Shown here piece after piece: positions 31,136-41,325 of a stretch of DNA of 64,000 nt. Source of the stretch: Phymatolithon calcareum (lineage: Eukaryota > Rhodophyta > Florideophyceae > Hapalidiales); NCBI GenBank assembly GCA_977006965.1, contig OZ345352.1:1488001-1552000 (forward strand), in the 5' to 3' direction. Both the position numbers and the translations under genes were made by a program. Within the stretch, counting starts at the first letter, position 1. Every line of letters starts with the position of its first letter. The notes under the pieces are model-generated. The model was given only the letters and a program-made list of their open reading frames with translations, searched no databases and was not told the origin of the DNA.

Positions 31136-32758
31136 TTCTCTTCTTCTCTTGTTTGGTTTTGACAGCCACTTCATCACTACCCTGTAACTTTGATGATAAA
31201 AATTTTATCATGGGAACGTTACTTAGACTAACTGCCTCTGATACTGCGACTTTCGTGAATTCCGAAAGACTTTTCGATGGCCGAGGATAGCTGCTTTTCG
31301 ACTTTGGGAAATTTCTGCTTTTGCGGTAAATTAGAAACAACAGCAAAATGCAACAAATACAGCAATTATTGTGGAGAAGAGGGTGGTCTCGGTAGTGCCT
31401 CCTCCTTGGTATCATTTGGGCAATTGGAATTGTGCACGTCTTGTTGCGTGGATTGTCGTCCTGGTTCGTAGAACTTCGTTCTCATTGCAGGATTGCCATT
31501 CTCACATTCCCCTGGCTGCCCCCCCGTCTATTCGTGATTGAACCCTTGCTGATGTACTCTACAGATTTATACTCTCAATGATGGGGCGGGTATGTCTTCT
31601 ATGTTGTGTCCTACTGCCCTGGCATGTGGTGTGCTACTGTTAGAATCCATTCTTTGAGACTCTGACTCGAGACACTATCTTAAATCCTGCGTAGAAGAGC
31701 AGATACTTTGGCACAACTCTCACTTTAATTATGCTATATGGTTCAACATGTTTTTTGCTGACAAAAACAATACAATGTTTTGCTGAACCATTGCGTCAAA
31801 TGGGGTCAACAGCACATCTTCGTGCGGATTGCCTCCTGTGAGTGTCGACGGTATTTCACGCAATGATCACCGTGCCGTTGCAGTTCATAGAAGCTAGATG
31901 GGAAACGGTCGAAAAACGAATCCGGTTATCTGTATATCTAGTACTACGAGTAATACTATCATCATTGCAAGGTCCATTGTGAAAACCAAGCTTATGTAAT
32001 GACTCTATTTCGTTGCGTCACCAAATAGACGTGTGCTGTTATCGGCAGCTAGCTGAGCTCGAATGCCAGGCACTTCTCGAAGTGCTTCAGCGCTAAGTCA
32101 ACCTGACAGCGCTAGCTAGCCGGGAGACACACAGAACAATCACCCGGTATTACCTTGGCATCTAAAGTAAGCCGTTTCTTCCGAAAGCAGCCACCCCTAC
32201 GAAGGGTGCTCACACTCTTCCTTCCGCAATTTCCCGTTAAGCAGAGGAAATACCCCTACTTCCCATATGGAATGATTATATCCACAAATACGATCAGTGA
32301 ATAAACGCCCATCACGTCGAGTTTGCCTTTTGGACATTTTCGTCTTTCCACATACAATGTTTTCATGCCACTACAAGTTCTTGGAGTGCTATTCAATTCA
32401 TCAATTCAACTTATTGTATATAATGGATACGGCTCATGGCCCCTTGGGCCCTCTTGCGGTTATCCGCGCGCCATGCACTAAGCCAGGTGAATAATCAGCA
32501 AAATTTCATAGAAAGTCAGGGAGTATGACCTGAACGGAGTCTGCGTGTCTGTTAATAGATGCCTTACTGCTGTCTCGCTGTAAAAGCACCGAGAGGGACG
32601 CATCCCCTTACTTTCCTCAATTACTTGACGACGATAAAGACAGAACAACGACGTAATACCTTATTCACGTCCATGTCTCGCAAGAAGATTGGCGGTGGTC
32701 ACATCTTGGTCCATGGGCCCATTAATAAGCAACTGCCATGCTTCTAAAGCAGACTGGA
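31136..32758. other. No recognisable gene
   Basis: AT-rich. Some short hairpins (for example GCACTT around CTCG near 32070). No open frame with recognisable content. Confidence 0.45.
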
Positions 32759-32810
32759 ATTAATAAAAGCTTTTCTATAGGCCCAACATTTGGTGCCATT
32801 CGTGGGACAG
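32759..32810 (+). other. Possible LTR end and primer site relic
   Basis: TAATAAAAG is followed by CCCAACA and then TTTGGTGCCATTCGTGGGAC, the arrangement of an LTR polyadenylation signal, an LTR end in CA, and a TGG primer site. No second LTR or gag/pol is seen nearby. Weak. Confidence 0.2.
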
Positions 32811-32905
32811 AGGAGAAAAGGGAGAGGGCAAACTCCAAAGTTAAATACGATCAACATATTATCACCTAATGATTGTCCCAATCATTGCCAGCATCTATTG
32901 CCAAG

Positions 32906-35800
32906 ATGTCAGAGGGCAACGACGTCCGCAAGCGTCCGGTGCTGTGGGCTCGACTCAGCGTACACCACACGAAAAAAACATGTCTCGCGTCTTGCGCTCT
33001 TCCACTGATTTCATTGGCACTAATTGTCGCACTCAGACTTTTTGCTCTTAACACACCTGGTCCAAATGACTACATGCTCAAGAAACACTTGCGAAGTGAA
33101 CTCGAAGATGCACGCACCGCTGCTCGGAGTGAATTTGCGTACAGCACTGGCCCCTCTCAGCCTCGTTCCAAGCAGAGCACAGAGTATTCGATGGTAATGC
33201 TCTTTCGCAACGCCGCCCCAGGATCAACAGCAACAAAATCGACGGCAGCTCAAGTTGACATTGAGAAACCGGGCAAGAATTTGCTTAATAGAGAGTCTCT
33301 TTCTTTCCTAAAGGCAGTCTAGGATGCCTTTATGGAAGTAGATGGCCTTGAACGGTTTTGCTGGATCGATGAGAACAAATTGAACGAATGCGAGGGACGT
33401 AAAAGGGAAGTGTTCCATCCCGGATTCCATCACTAAGCATCCTTTGTTGTACGGCTGGTTGCAAGGCGACAGAATTTGCGGTCGAAAGGAAGGAAATGAG
33501 CCCGTCAGCCAGAAACAGTTTGACAAGTTTATGAGCTCTCTAGTTGTCAATGGAAAAACCAGCCCGGTTTGGTCGATTTAAATGGGAAAAGACTTTGGCT
33601 CCGAAAGCAAATCGACCCAGATATTGCGTTCATTCTTGAACATCGGCACACCTTTCGCAAACTCTACCGATCCGAAAGAAAACACGTCAGAAAAGAAACT
33701 TGCCGCCTACAATACATGGTCTGCAGAAACAGCCAAGCGTATACTAGAGCGCTCAAATGAAAAATATCATGTTGACATGATCGGTGAAGCGTACGCAAAC
33801 GGACTGTTCGGAGCTATTGTACTGAGAGATCTGTCTCTTGCAGGCATTTCAATTCTGCTAGTGTTCGTCATAATATGGATGCACACCACCTCCGGACTTC
33901 TCGCTTCATTCGGTCTTCTCCAAATCCTGGCTGCTTTTCCTGTCACGTATTTCTTGTACCGAGGCATTGTTCAAGTCAAGAATTTCGCAGCTTTGCAAAT
34001 CATGAAAATCTTTCTTATCCTGGGAATTGGAGCCGACGATGTCTTCGTCTTCACGGATGCTTGGAAGCAATCTGGAGTTGTGGAATGACAGCTCACTTGA
34101 GGACCGCATGAGCTGGACATATCGCCGGGCCGTCAAAGCAATGGGTGTCAATCATGCCGATTTCAACACTTGGCATATGGGCAGGACTGCTGATCTTGAT
34201 TCTGTTTCTCCTTGTCATCACTCTATACCCCTGTGGAATAATTTTCTGGTACAGGTTCTGGCGCGTTCGGTATTGGCGTAACGTTTTAAAAGCACCAGCC
34301 CACAATGAGCTACCCGAAAACGCTCCATCGCCCGAACCTGAACCTGAAAAATCGACGGGAAAACGCGGCTTTGTATCTTCGATACTATCCGGCTTCTCAG
34401 CGGGAAAGAGAAATGAAAATGACTACCGCCCTATCGAAAAGTTTTTTAATGGACCATGGACAATATGGATGAATGCTGCTCGATTTCCTCTAATTGTGCT
34501 GGCAATCGTCCTTATCGGAGCATCCATTTATCTCGCTACTCGTTTGCAGCCTCCTGCCGAAGTTGAACAATTTCTTCCTGAGGATCACCCCGTGCAATCC
34601 CGACTGCGACTCATCACCACCGCTTTTCCCGCTCGTGATTCTAGCCAGCATGTGAACGTCAAAGTCGTCTGGGGCTTGAACGGAATCAATCGAAAATGGA
34701 CGTCCAAATACAAGCCTGACCAGATTGGAAAAGCGATACTTGATGAAAGTTTCAGTCTTAGAACTGCAAAAGCACAGCAACGCCTATTGGATGCTTGCAA
34801 TTACTTCCTGAACAAGCATCAAGACCTCCTACTAAACCGAGCAGCGATACCACCAAGCAATTGCTGGATTAAGGATTTTCAAGAGTGGAGAAATCTACCG
34901 CAGTTTCAAGACTACGCAAGCGACGCTGCCATTGCGCAAGAGCTTATCAAATTTGGTGAGCATGTCGACGGAACCGGAAGACAGCCTTACCTGCGACACT
35001 TGAAACAACAGAACATAGCTTTTACTGCTAATAAGAGCAAAGTGGCATTCACAGAACTTGATTTTGCTGCTAACATCGAAGCAGAAAATTCGTACTCCAT
35101 CATGTAGCCGGAGTACAAGAGATAGATTGAAGCACTGGACAAATTCAATAGCAAAACGGAGGAGAATTTTGTGAAGAATTCGTTTGCCGTTGGTGGAATT
35201 GCGTGGCAATGGATGATGTCACAGAAAGCACTATTTGATAACATGTTTCTTGGCATTGGGGTGGTTCTTGCAGTTGCCCTTATCGCTTTAGCACTATCCA
35301 CCGGTAATTGGATTGTCTCTTTTCTTGCTCTCCTCAGCATATCAGGCATTCTCACAAACCTTCTAGGGTTGCTATACTTACTGGGATGGTCTCTTGGTAT
35401 CACGGAGTCAATTGGTGTTGTTGTTGCTGTCGGATTCAGTTTCGATTATGTGGCACATCTTGCCAACGCCTATGTTGAGTCAGAACAAGAATCTAGACTT
35501 GAAAGAACAAGGGACGCACTGACTGACCTTGGAATTTCAATCGTGGCAGGGGCTGTTTGAACACTATTCGCAGGCGCATTGCTTTTTCTCGCGACGATCA
35601 TTTTCTTCGTGAAGTTTGGGATCTTCGTCGTTGCGACCATTGCACTTAGCCTTGTGTGGATTATAATTTTCTTCCCCTGCATGCTGCTAGCCTTTGGACC
35701 GAATGGTGACACAGGTAGACTTCTCAAAATTGTGAAGTCATTGTTCCGGAAGAGGAAGGCTGAGAATGACGATTCACCATCTTCTGCAACTAACCTTTAG
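32906..35800 (+). pseudogene. Dispatched/Patched-like RND transporter, pseudogene
   Basis: From MSEGNDVRKRP the frame has a cytosolic start, one membrane segment (LPLISLALIVALRLF) and a large lumenal loop. A sterol-sensing-domain region follows with the Dispatched-type GIGADDVFVFTDAWKQS and SWTYRRAVKAM blocks. A second RND half comes next: a lumenal loop with EQFLPEDHPVQ, then membrane segments including VGFSFDYVAHLANAY. The end is a basic tail. It is broken by stops at 33320, 33579, 35105, 35123 and 35558, frame changes near 33430 and 34080, and a small deletion near 34150. Intact relatives are about 12-pass membrane proteins that move lipids or lipid-modified cargo by ion gradients. No function remains. 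Confidence 0.85.
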
Positions 35801-37902
35801 ATATAGTATCCCATAAAGAGAAGAAGAGATCAGAATACCGCGCACTTGATCACGCTTAAATGCTGATGTCTAAATAATCCCTCTCAGAGCAAGAAGAAAC
35901 CAGGTTGTAAAGTGCAGTGGACGCAATCTAAGAGATCAGCCCCAAGAAGACGAAGTACAAAAGTCGACAACGCGACTTAGCGCTATCATAATCCTCTCTG
36001 GTGCTAAATAGACAACGAGAGCTTAAAGTAAACTCACATCCCTCCACCAATCCCTTAGTTGTAGACCAACTCTTTTTCTCTCATCTTCAGTATGGCCAAC
36101 TCCACCGTCGTTGACCAGATTCGGCTTGGTACCAATGCGACAGCACTCGAGCACCATGTTGAGTCGGAAGGCAATCGGAAGGAGTATCAATAAGTCTTGG
36201 TCGGCTCCGTGGTCCTTTGGGTGCACAGTGAGAAGTGGCAGTGCAGATGTCGCACGGTTCCCGTTTTGAGAAACCAGCGGTCATTACTGATCACCACGAC
36301 TAACTGGTGCGCGACGACATTCGCACCTGGCAACTGTGAGCGCGGGCAAGGTAATAAACTCTTCTTTTGTTCTGCATTGTCCATTGCCGTTTTGCGAAAA
36401 TTAATACTAACCGGCAACTAGAGCCATGCTTGAGGATTTGCCACACGGTGGCCCAAAGTTGTGAATTTAATATCTGAAAAGATTACGCCTCAATCTCAGT
36501 GCAGGGGTTACAAAAAATAACTTATGTTTCGGAGAAATATCTCATTTTTAGTTCTAGTTTTGCACCTTTCTTGACGCTAGCATAAAGGGAATTTGTCATC
36601 ATGGACAGAATGCATGTATCAGTGGAATATTTCGACGAGGAACCGCATGATCACAGGATCTCCGACTACTTATCCTGCGCTCCTCTGTACTATCAACTCT
36701 CCTCTTCGGTTTCGAATCATGGAAGCTAACTGAAAATGTTCTCAAAAAACTCAGATCCACAAGCGCCAAGAAAGTTACGCGAAACGATCTGTTTACATTC
36801 AGATTCCTCGTGATTTCCGGGAAATGTTTTCTCAGAAGATGGCAAACGTTCTCTCGCTTTCTTTCTATAGCTGTCGTGAATGCGACTGTGCCATCAAGTT
36901 CAACGCTTCCAGCTTGATTGTCGTCCCGCCAACCCTCTGTACTGTCGTGCTGCCCGGTGTCCCATTTCATTGAAATCCTCCGCTATATTAATGCATGCAC
37001 GCGCGCGGGTACTGGATATACTTGCGTTATTTTCAAGAATCTGTTCGGGCAAGTCTTTAGACCCGTCGTTAGTTTCTTCTCAACACAGTTGGGCGGTAGT
37101 CGAACACACAACTGCTTACGCAGTCATCTTTCACGACTGTTAGTTTTCTGGACGACTGCCCAGACAATTTCCAGTCAACTGGAACTCGTACTTTTGACTG
37201 TTTATGATGTGTTTTACAGGACTGCCAGCCTCTTGGCAGTTGAATAGAATTACCATCAACTACGACTGCCTTCGACTGGATTTGGCAGTCTTGGGGAGTC
37301 ACAGTCGTCTCACCTGTGAAGCTCTGCCCAAGCGGGGAAGGAGCAAGTTACACTTTTTAACGTTCATTCTTTACAGGTGGAGATGCTCTGACTGGTTCAG
37401 CAGTTTGGTTGCTGCACTTTCACCGCACCCTCCCACACACCGGTGTAGCCAACAATACCCACACCCTCCCGCCCATCGCCACGTGCGAAGGAGCCTCGTG
37501 CAATCGCACTCGCTGTCGCACTGACTCTTGAGCGCTCGCTCACAAGGACTGCACTTGAAAAAGTTGGCAAACTCTGACAACTACGCCGCTCATATCCCAC
37601 TTTCTCCCCTTCCAGAAGTAAAGCGGCGGGATTAGCATTCGCTTGCAACGCTGATCATGACTGTCCCTCTTAAATTCAAGGAATCAATTTCAATGGGTTT
37701 TCAGAAGAGCATAGAGCAGTTAATGTCTCTGTGCTGAAAGCAATCTGAGCTGCGCGAATACTCCGAGCTCTGCGAGCGAAGAATCGTTTCTGCTCTCAAC
37801 GAAGCAGGAGAAGAGGATCGACGAGCAAGATTCTACTCGTGTAAAGTGTTCCACAGTCCATGGTGCATCCAGAGACGTATTGTTCCTTTCTGCGTCGGCT
37901 CC
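35801..37902. other. No recognisable gene; CAGTC/GACTG cluster
   Basis: Open frames up to 123 codons, none recognised. Positions 37121-37306 hold ten CAGTC or GACTG pentamers, far above chance, with no regular period. Confidence 0.4.
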
Positions 37903-38369
37903 AAACTGTGAAGAAGGAGGCGATTCTTGTAGAGACGGTTTACATGTATTGGTGTCGCCATCCTGTCGCACGATGGGAAGTTCTTGTTCTTCGAAAGGAT
38001 TATCTGACATCGGCGAATCCATTGCAATTCTTGTAGAGACGGTTTACATGTATTGGTGTCGCCATCCTGTCGCACGATGGGAAGTTCTTGTTCTTCGAAG
38101 GGATTATCTGACATCGGCGAATCTTCTTGTTCTTCGAAGAGATTATCTGACATCGGCGAATCCATTGCAATTCTTGTAGAGACGGTTTACATGTATTGGT
38201 GTCGCCATCCTGTCGCACGATGGGAAGTTCTTGTTCTTCGAAGGGATTATCTGACATCGGCGAATCTTCTTGTTCTTCGAAGAGATTATCTGACATAGGC
38301 GAAATGGATTCATCGGACATCGGCGAATGAAAACCGTCTCTAGAAGAATCGCCTCCTTCTTCACAGTTT
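37903..38369. repeat. Tandem array bounded by 39-bp inverted repeats
   Basis: The bounds 37903-37941 and 38331-38369 are inverted copies with one mismatch. Inside, a 104-bp unit starts at 37923, 38027 and 38170; the second and third units contain an extra 39-bp module (near 38115 and 38260). On the minus strand the 39-bp module encodes DSPMSDNPFEEQE, but the 104-bp period is not a multiple of three, so amplification breaks any frame. Confidence 0.85.
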
Positions 38370-38640
38370 CCTGTCGCACGATGGGAAGGTCTTGCTGTCG
38401 CTTACGATTTGGGTAAAGGAGTTGAACGCAATGCGAAACGAGCGGAGGAACTTTACAGACAAGCTATGGATAAGGACCAACACCCGATGGCATTGTTCAA
38501 TTTGGCCCTGATGTACCTGTGCGGCGATGCAGACATTCGAAATGAAGAGAAAAGCGTCGAATTTGTGGAGCGAATTGGCAGTTCAGACACTGACATCTCG
38601 GAGCTCCACATCTTGAGAAAACAAATTTCGAAATTCCGGG
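38370..38640 (+). pseudogene. Sel1-repeat protein fragment
   Basis: The plus strand reads GLAVAYDLGKGVERNAKRA, then ELYRQAMDKDQHPMALFNLA, then LMYLCGDADIRNEEKSVEF. This is one clear Sel1-like repeat (alpha/alpha solenoid, protein interaction) and the start of a second. Upstream the frame enters the tandem array; downstream it meets an antisense LINE fragment. Probably an exon remnant of a larger Sel1 protein broken by insertions. Confidence 0.6.
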
Positions 38641-38689
38641 GTGCTGGAAGCTCGGAACTGCTGTGGTCGGAAGCGTCTTTTATGGACGA

Positions 38690-38900
38690 TTCGATACTTT
38701 GGTTTGGGATATCGCCAAGGAGAGAAGCATATGTTCTGGGTTCGCATTGTAGCAGTATCCTGCGGACGAGCCTGTTCTCACCCATGCGTAGAACATGTCC
38801 TAGCCATCCCCAGCGAATGTCCTTAATCCATTGTATCACCTCCAGTGAGGGCTCTCTTGCTTCTTCGGCTATCATCCTTTTCGTCATCACGGCCAGCATC
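38690..38900 (-). mobile_element. LINE fragment, family B
   Basis: The minus strand encodes WIKDIRWGWLGHVLRMGENR, then LVRRILLQC and a GDIP segment, the post-RT region shared with 2041-2345. It runs antisense into the Sel1 fragment. Confidence 0.65.
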
Positions 38901-39397
38901 TTCGATATGGTACCGTTCAGTTTTTTCAGGATTGGTGTCGTTAGGTTCCAAGGAAATCCAACAATAAAAAGCATAATCAGCGCTCGTGAGTTTCGCAGGT
39001 TCCTCTCTTTCAGATCAACTTCTTGTCCTATCTTCCACTTCAAGAACGATTGAACTTCCCAAACAAGTCTCATGTTGAAACTATGCACAAACTTCTCGTC
39101 GTCGACACTCGTGAATGCCGAACACAGCTGTTTGCTGCAAGTAAAGCTTAACTCGTCGGTCGATACACTTGATATCCAATCGTCCCTTTCACACTGTGTG
39201 TCTTTGACCCATTTGGCCAGTGCTGATCTTACAAGCTCAATCACACATGCAATAAACCGACCTGTATCTTCGTTTTCGATATTCGCCACGTCCCATTGAA
39301 GTCGAGAAGTTTCAAGATCATATTTTTGCTGGAACACAGAAGGGTCTGTGTCTTGTGCATACGATGGAGTTGGATCGGACACATTCTTAGCATGCAC
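38901..39397 (-). other. Open frame of unknown origin
   Basis: The frame of the LINE fragment stays open upstream for about 165 codons (from MHAKNVSDPTPS), with coding-like composition, but I recognise no domain. It may be more LINE sequence or a fused host segment. Confidence 0.3.
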
Positions 39398-39423
39398 GAT
39401 AGTCGCTTGGTTCGTTAAGTGCT

Positions 39424-39552
39424 ACTTGACTGCGTCCGACCAACCCCAGAGTCAATCTTTGGCGACGTCCCTGACCTCGACGTGCAAGCAGCAGTCAAAC
39501 TCGCAGCAAATAGATTTGAATGGAAGATGCTTAGGCTCTCAAAGTGCTGCTA
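39424..39552 (+). mobile_element. LINE 3' end, family B
   Basis: The plus strand encodes CVRPTPESIFGDVPDLDVQA, then AVKLAANRF and a final CC-stop, matching the C-terminus at 2061-2190. The stop is followed at once by the 55-bp palindrome at 39550-39604. Confidence 0.75.
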
Positions 39553-39604
39553 GCCCCACAAGGGGAATACGCAATAATATTGCGTATTCCCCTTGTTGGG
39601 CTAG
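39550..39604. repeat. 55-bp palindrome at a LINE 3' end
   Basis: 27-bp arms, 26 of 27 paired, with a single central base. The left arm is the start of the LINE 3' UTR (CTAGCCCCACAAGGGGAA) and the right arm is its inverse copy. Confidence 0.9.
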
Positions 39605-39629
39605 TCATTCATCATATTATGATGAATGA
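39605..39629. repeat. 25-bp perfect palindrome
   Basis: 12-bp arms starting TCATTCATCATA around one base. It directly follows the 55-bp palindrome. Confidence 0.9.
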
Positions 39630-39661
39630 ATGAATGGCATCGAAATCTGATTATTTTGCTG

Positions 39662-39686
39662 TGGGGCTATTTAAAAAATAGCCCCA
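39662..39686. repeat. 25-bp hairpin at a LINE 3' end
   Basis: 10-bp arms TGGGGCTATT and AATAGCCCCA around TAAAA. It replaces the usual GGGGCTTTTAAATAAA end of the family A tail. Confidence 0.85.
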
Positions 39687-39870
39687 TAGCCCTCCGAAGT
39701 TATGGGCAAGGCTTCCTCAGATGCTGCCTACCTTTGTGCAGCTCACGAAACGCCCGCCAGAATGACGGACGGGGAAACTGAGGATTCAAGTTAATTCTAT
39801 CTCAGTCCTCTGCGGGATTGTTGGTGCCTGGGCTCCACTGCATTTTGCCTTGCCTTCTGCGAATCAATAC
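39662..39870 (-). mobile_element. LINE 3' end, family A
   Basis: Minus-strand copy of the family A 3' UTR and last codons, matching 5068-5275: CCGAAGTTATGGGCAAGGC, a GTGCAGCTCAC segment, CTCAGTCCTCTGCGGGATTG. It stands tail to tail with the family B copy ending at 39604. Confidence 0.75.
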
Positions 39871-40039
39871 AGGCCCATCGACATTTGATGTCATTATTGG
39901 GATAGGCACCACAGGTGAATTTCTGGGCAATCTGAGATTGTCAATCTCTGACTGACAAAATCTCTGGATTTCATAGGTTTCGTTAGGATCACCCGTCGGA
40001 TACCCAGAAAGGATGGCATCTGATTGACCTCACATGCTA

Positions 40040-40145
40040 GGGGCTCAGATAGAATACCAGAGATAAGAGTAGAGCAACCCTAGTGAGGGTAGCACCTGAG
40101 AAAGCCTTGCCTGTAATATTCGTATGACTGTGGGGCTTTAAAAAA
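40040..40145 (+). mobile_element. LINE 3' end, family A2
   Basis: Matches the insertion in metalloprotease copy 3 (25110-25211, inverse): ATAAGAGTAGAGC, CCTAGTGAGGGTAGCACCTG, AAAGCCTTGCC, GTGGGGCTTTAAAAAA. Confidence 0.7.
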
Positions 40146-40224
40146 TACCCTTTTCGAAGAACACGCTTTGTATGAGCAGCAAGGTCAGAGACGGTGCGGA
40201 GGTATGGAAATCTTCTCAGATTTG

Positions 40225-40853
40225 CCCACCTCAATCCTGCCATCACCTACTTCTTGAGATCATACACTGCGTGCAGACCACCGATGATGGCATGCACGCC
40301 ACTACAAGACAACTACCGCCGGTGCTCCGCATGATTCGATACCCATTGGTTTGTCGCGGCGACGCATCCATCGGCAGCGGGAAAGCGAACACGCGCGATG
40401 ACATTCGAGCGTTAATCGGCAATACCAAAAACTGTCTTGGAGCCGCAACCAGTGGCAGTCAAGGAGCGGCGGCGCGCGCGCGATTCCCATGCCGAGCCAA
40501 GTCGATCGACACAGTCTCGAGGCGCAACCAGCGGCATTCGAGAAGCCGCTACGCGCAAAGACGCTCCCGCGACAACCTAAGTCGCCCGACAGCGCCTAGC
40601 CGCCACAACCGGTGGTCGCCTGGAAAAACCGTTAGGCGTATGACGACCGGGCCAAGAACGCCTTCCAGAAGCTCTCCATGCGACCCTCTCATCAGGTAGC
40701 GCCACGCGGCGCCGCGCTACGACCGGCCGAGAATTTGTGCGTCATATTCACAGGCGCGCACATCCGCCAGCGGCTGAAAACGGGGCGCCACACAGCGCAG
40801 AGTCAAAAGATTGCACGACAGTCCCACCGGCACGCACAGTCGCCAACAACTGC
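40225..40853 (+). pseudogene. Repeat family D, part left of copia
   Basis: Aligned by eye with the reverse complement of 3530-3020: CCTCAATCCTGCCAT at the start, then divergent, then CCAGCGCGCACAGT-like sequence up to the copia insertion point at CAACTGC. Several stops. It continues at 45719. Confidence 0.55.
40849..40853. repeat. Target-site duplication ACTGC, left
   Basis: Flanks the copia 5' LTR. Its partner is at 45714-45718. The homologous uninterrupted site at 2.6-3.3 kb has a single GACTGC. Confidence 0.9.
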
Positions 40854-41096
40854 TGCTAAACCCACACGCGATCACGTTGTGTACATACTATGCAAGGCGT
40901 ATCGTGTGACACATTCGCATGGCGAACTCAACACACAAACTCAAGTTGCAACGAGACACAAGTTGTATAACCTCGAGAGCCATCCCTGCCAGGTGAACTC
41001 TATGTGCTACTGCACTCACGAGGATAATGCCATTAGCCCGGGAGTATAAGTAGCAAGCTAGACACATCAGTAAAGGAAAGAAGTATTAGTTCAACA
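40854..41096 (+). repeat. 5' LTR of copia element
   Basis: 243 bp, TGCTAAACCC to TTCAACA. It differs from the 3' LTR at only two positions (about 99 percent identity). GTATAAGTAG near 41044 may be its TATA element. Confidence 0.95.
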
Positions 41097-41107
41097 GGTT
41101 ATGGGCC
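41097..41107 (+). promoter_or_regulatory. Primer binding site for initiator tRNA-Met half
   Basis: GGTTATGGGCC directly after the LTR is complementary to the anticodon stem-loop of initiator tRNA-Met (anticodon CAU), as in the half-tRNA priming known for Drosophila copia, and not to a tRNA 3' end. The same site with one longer match (GGTTATGGGCCCAG) follows a copia LTR relic at 52340. Confidence 0.8.
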
Positions 41108-41325
41108 TTTATGCCTAATCACTGACCAACACGGAAACATCTGCCACACACGCCTCCGGGCGACCCAAGCGGCACCCCACCAAGCCCGCACCCAACTACA
41201 AGGAGAGCACCAGCTCTGGAAGTGACGATCATTTGTCACTGCCTCATCCCCAACCACCACCATCGCCTCCGCCGACGCCACCACCATCTCCACCACGCAC
41301 GCCGGCATCTCCACCACCTTCAACC

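Noticed and set aside
37880-38370. A CRISPR array, because of regularly repeated units
   Set aside because: Units are long, near-contiguous tandem copies without unique spacers, in eukaryotic DNA with inverted-repeat bounds.
38453-39397. A single 314-codon minus-strand gene
   Set aside because: Its 3' part is antisense to the Sel1 repeat and its middle is LINE debris, so it is a chance fusion and not one gene.
41233-41325. An upstream TTG start for the copia polyprotein
   Set aside because: A proline-rich lead-in without ATG. The first in-frame ATG at 41326 is the more ordinary eukaryotic start, though leader readthrough is noted as a finding.
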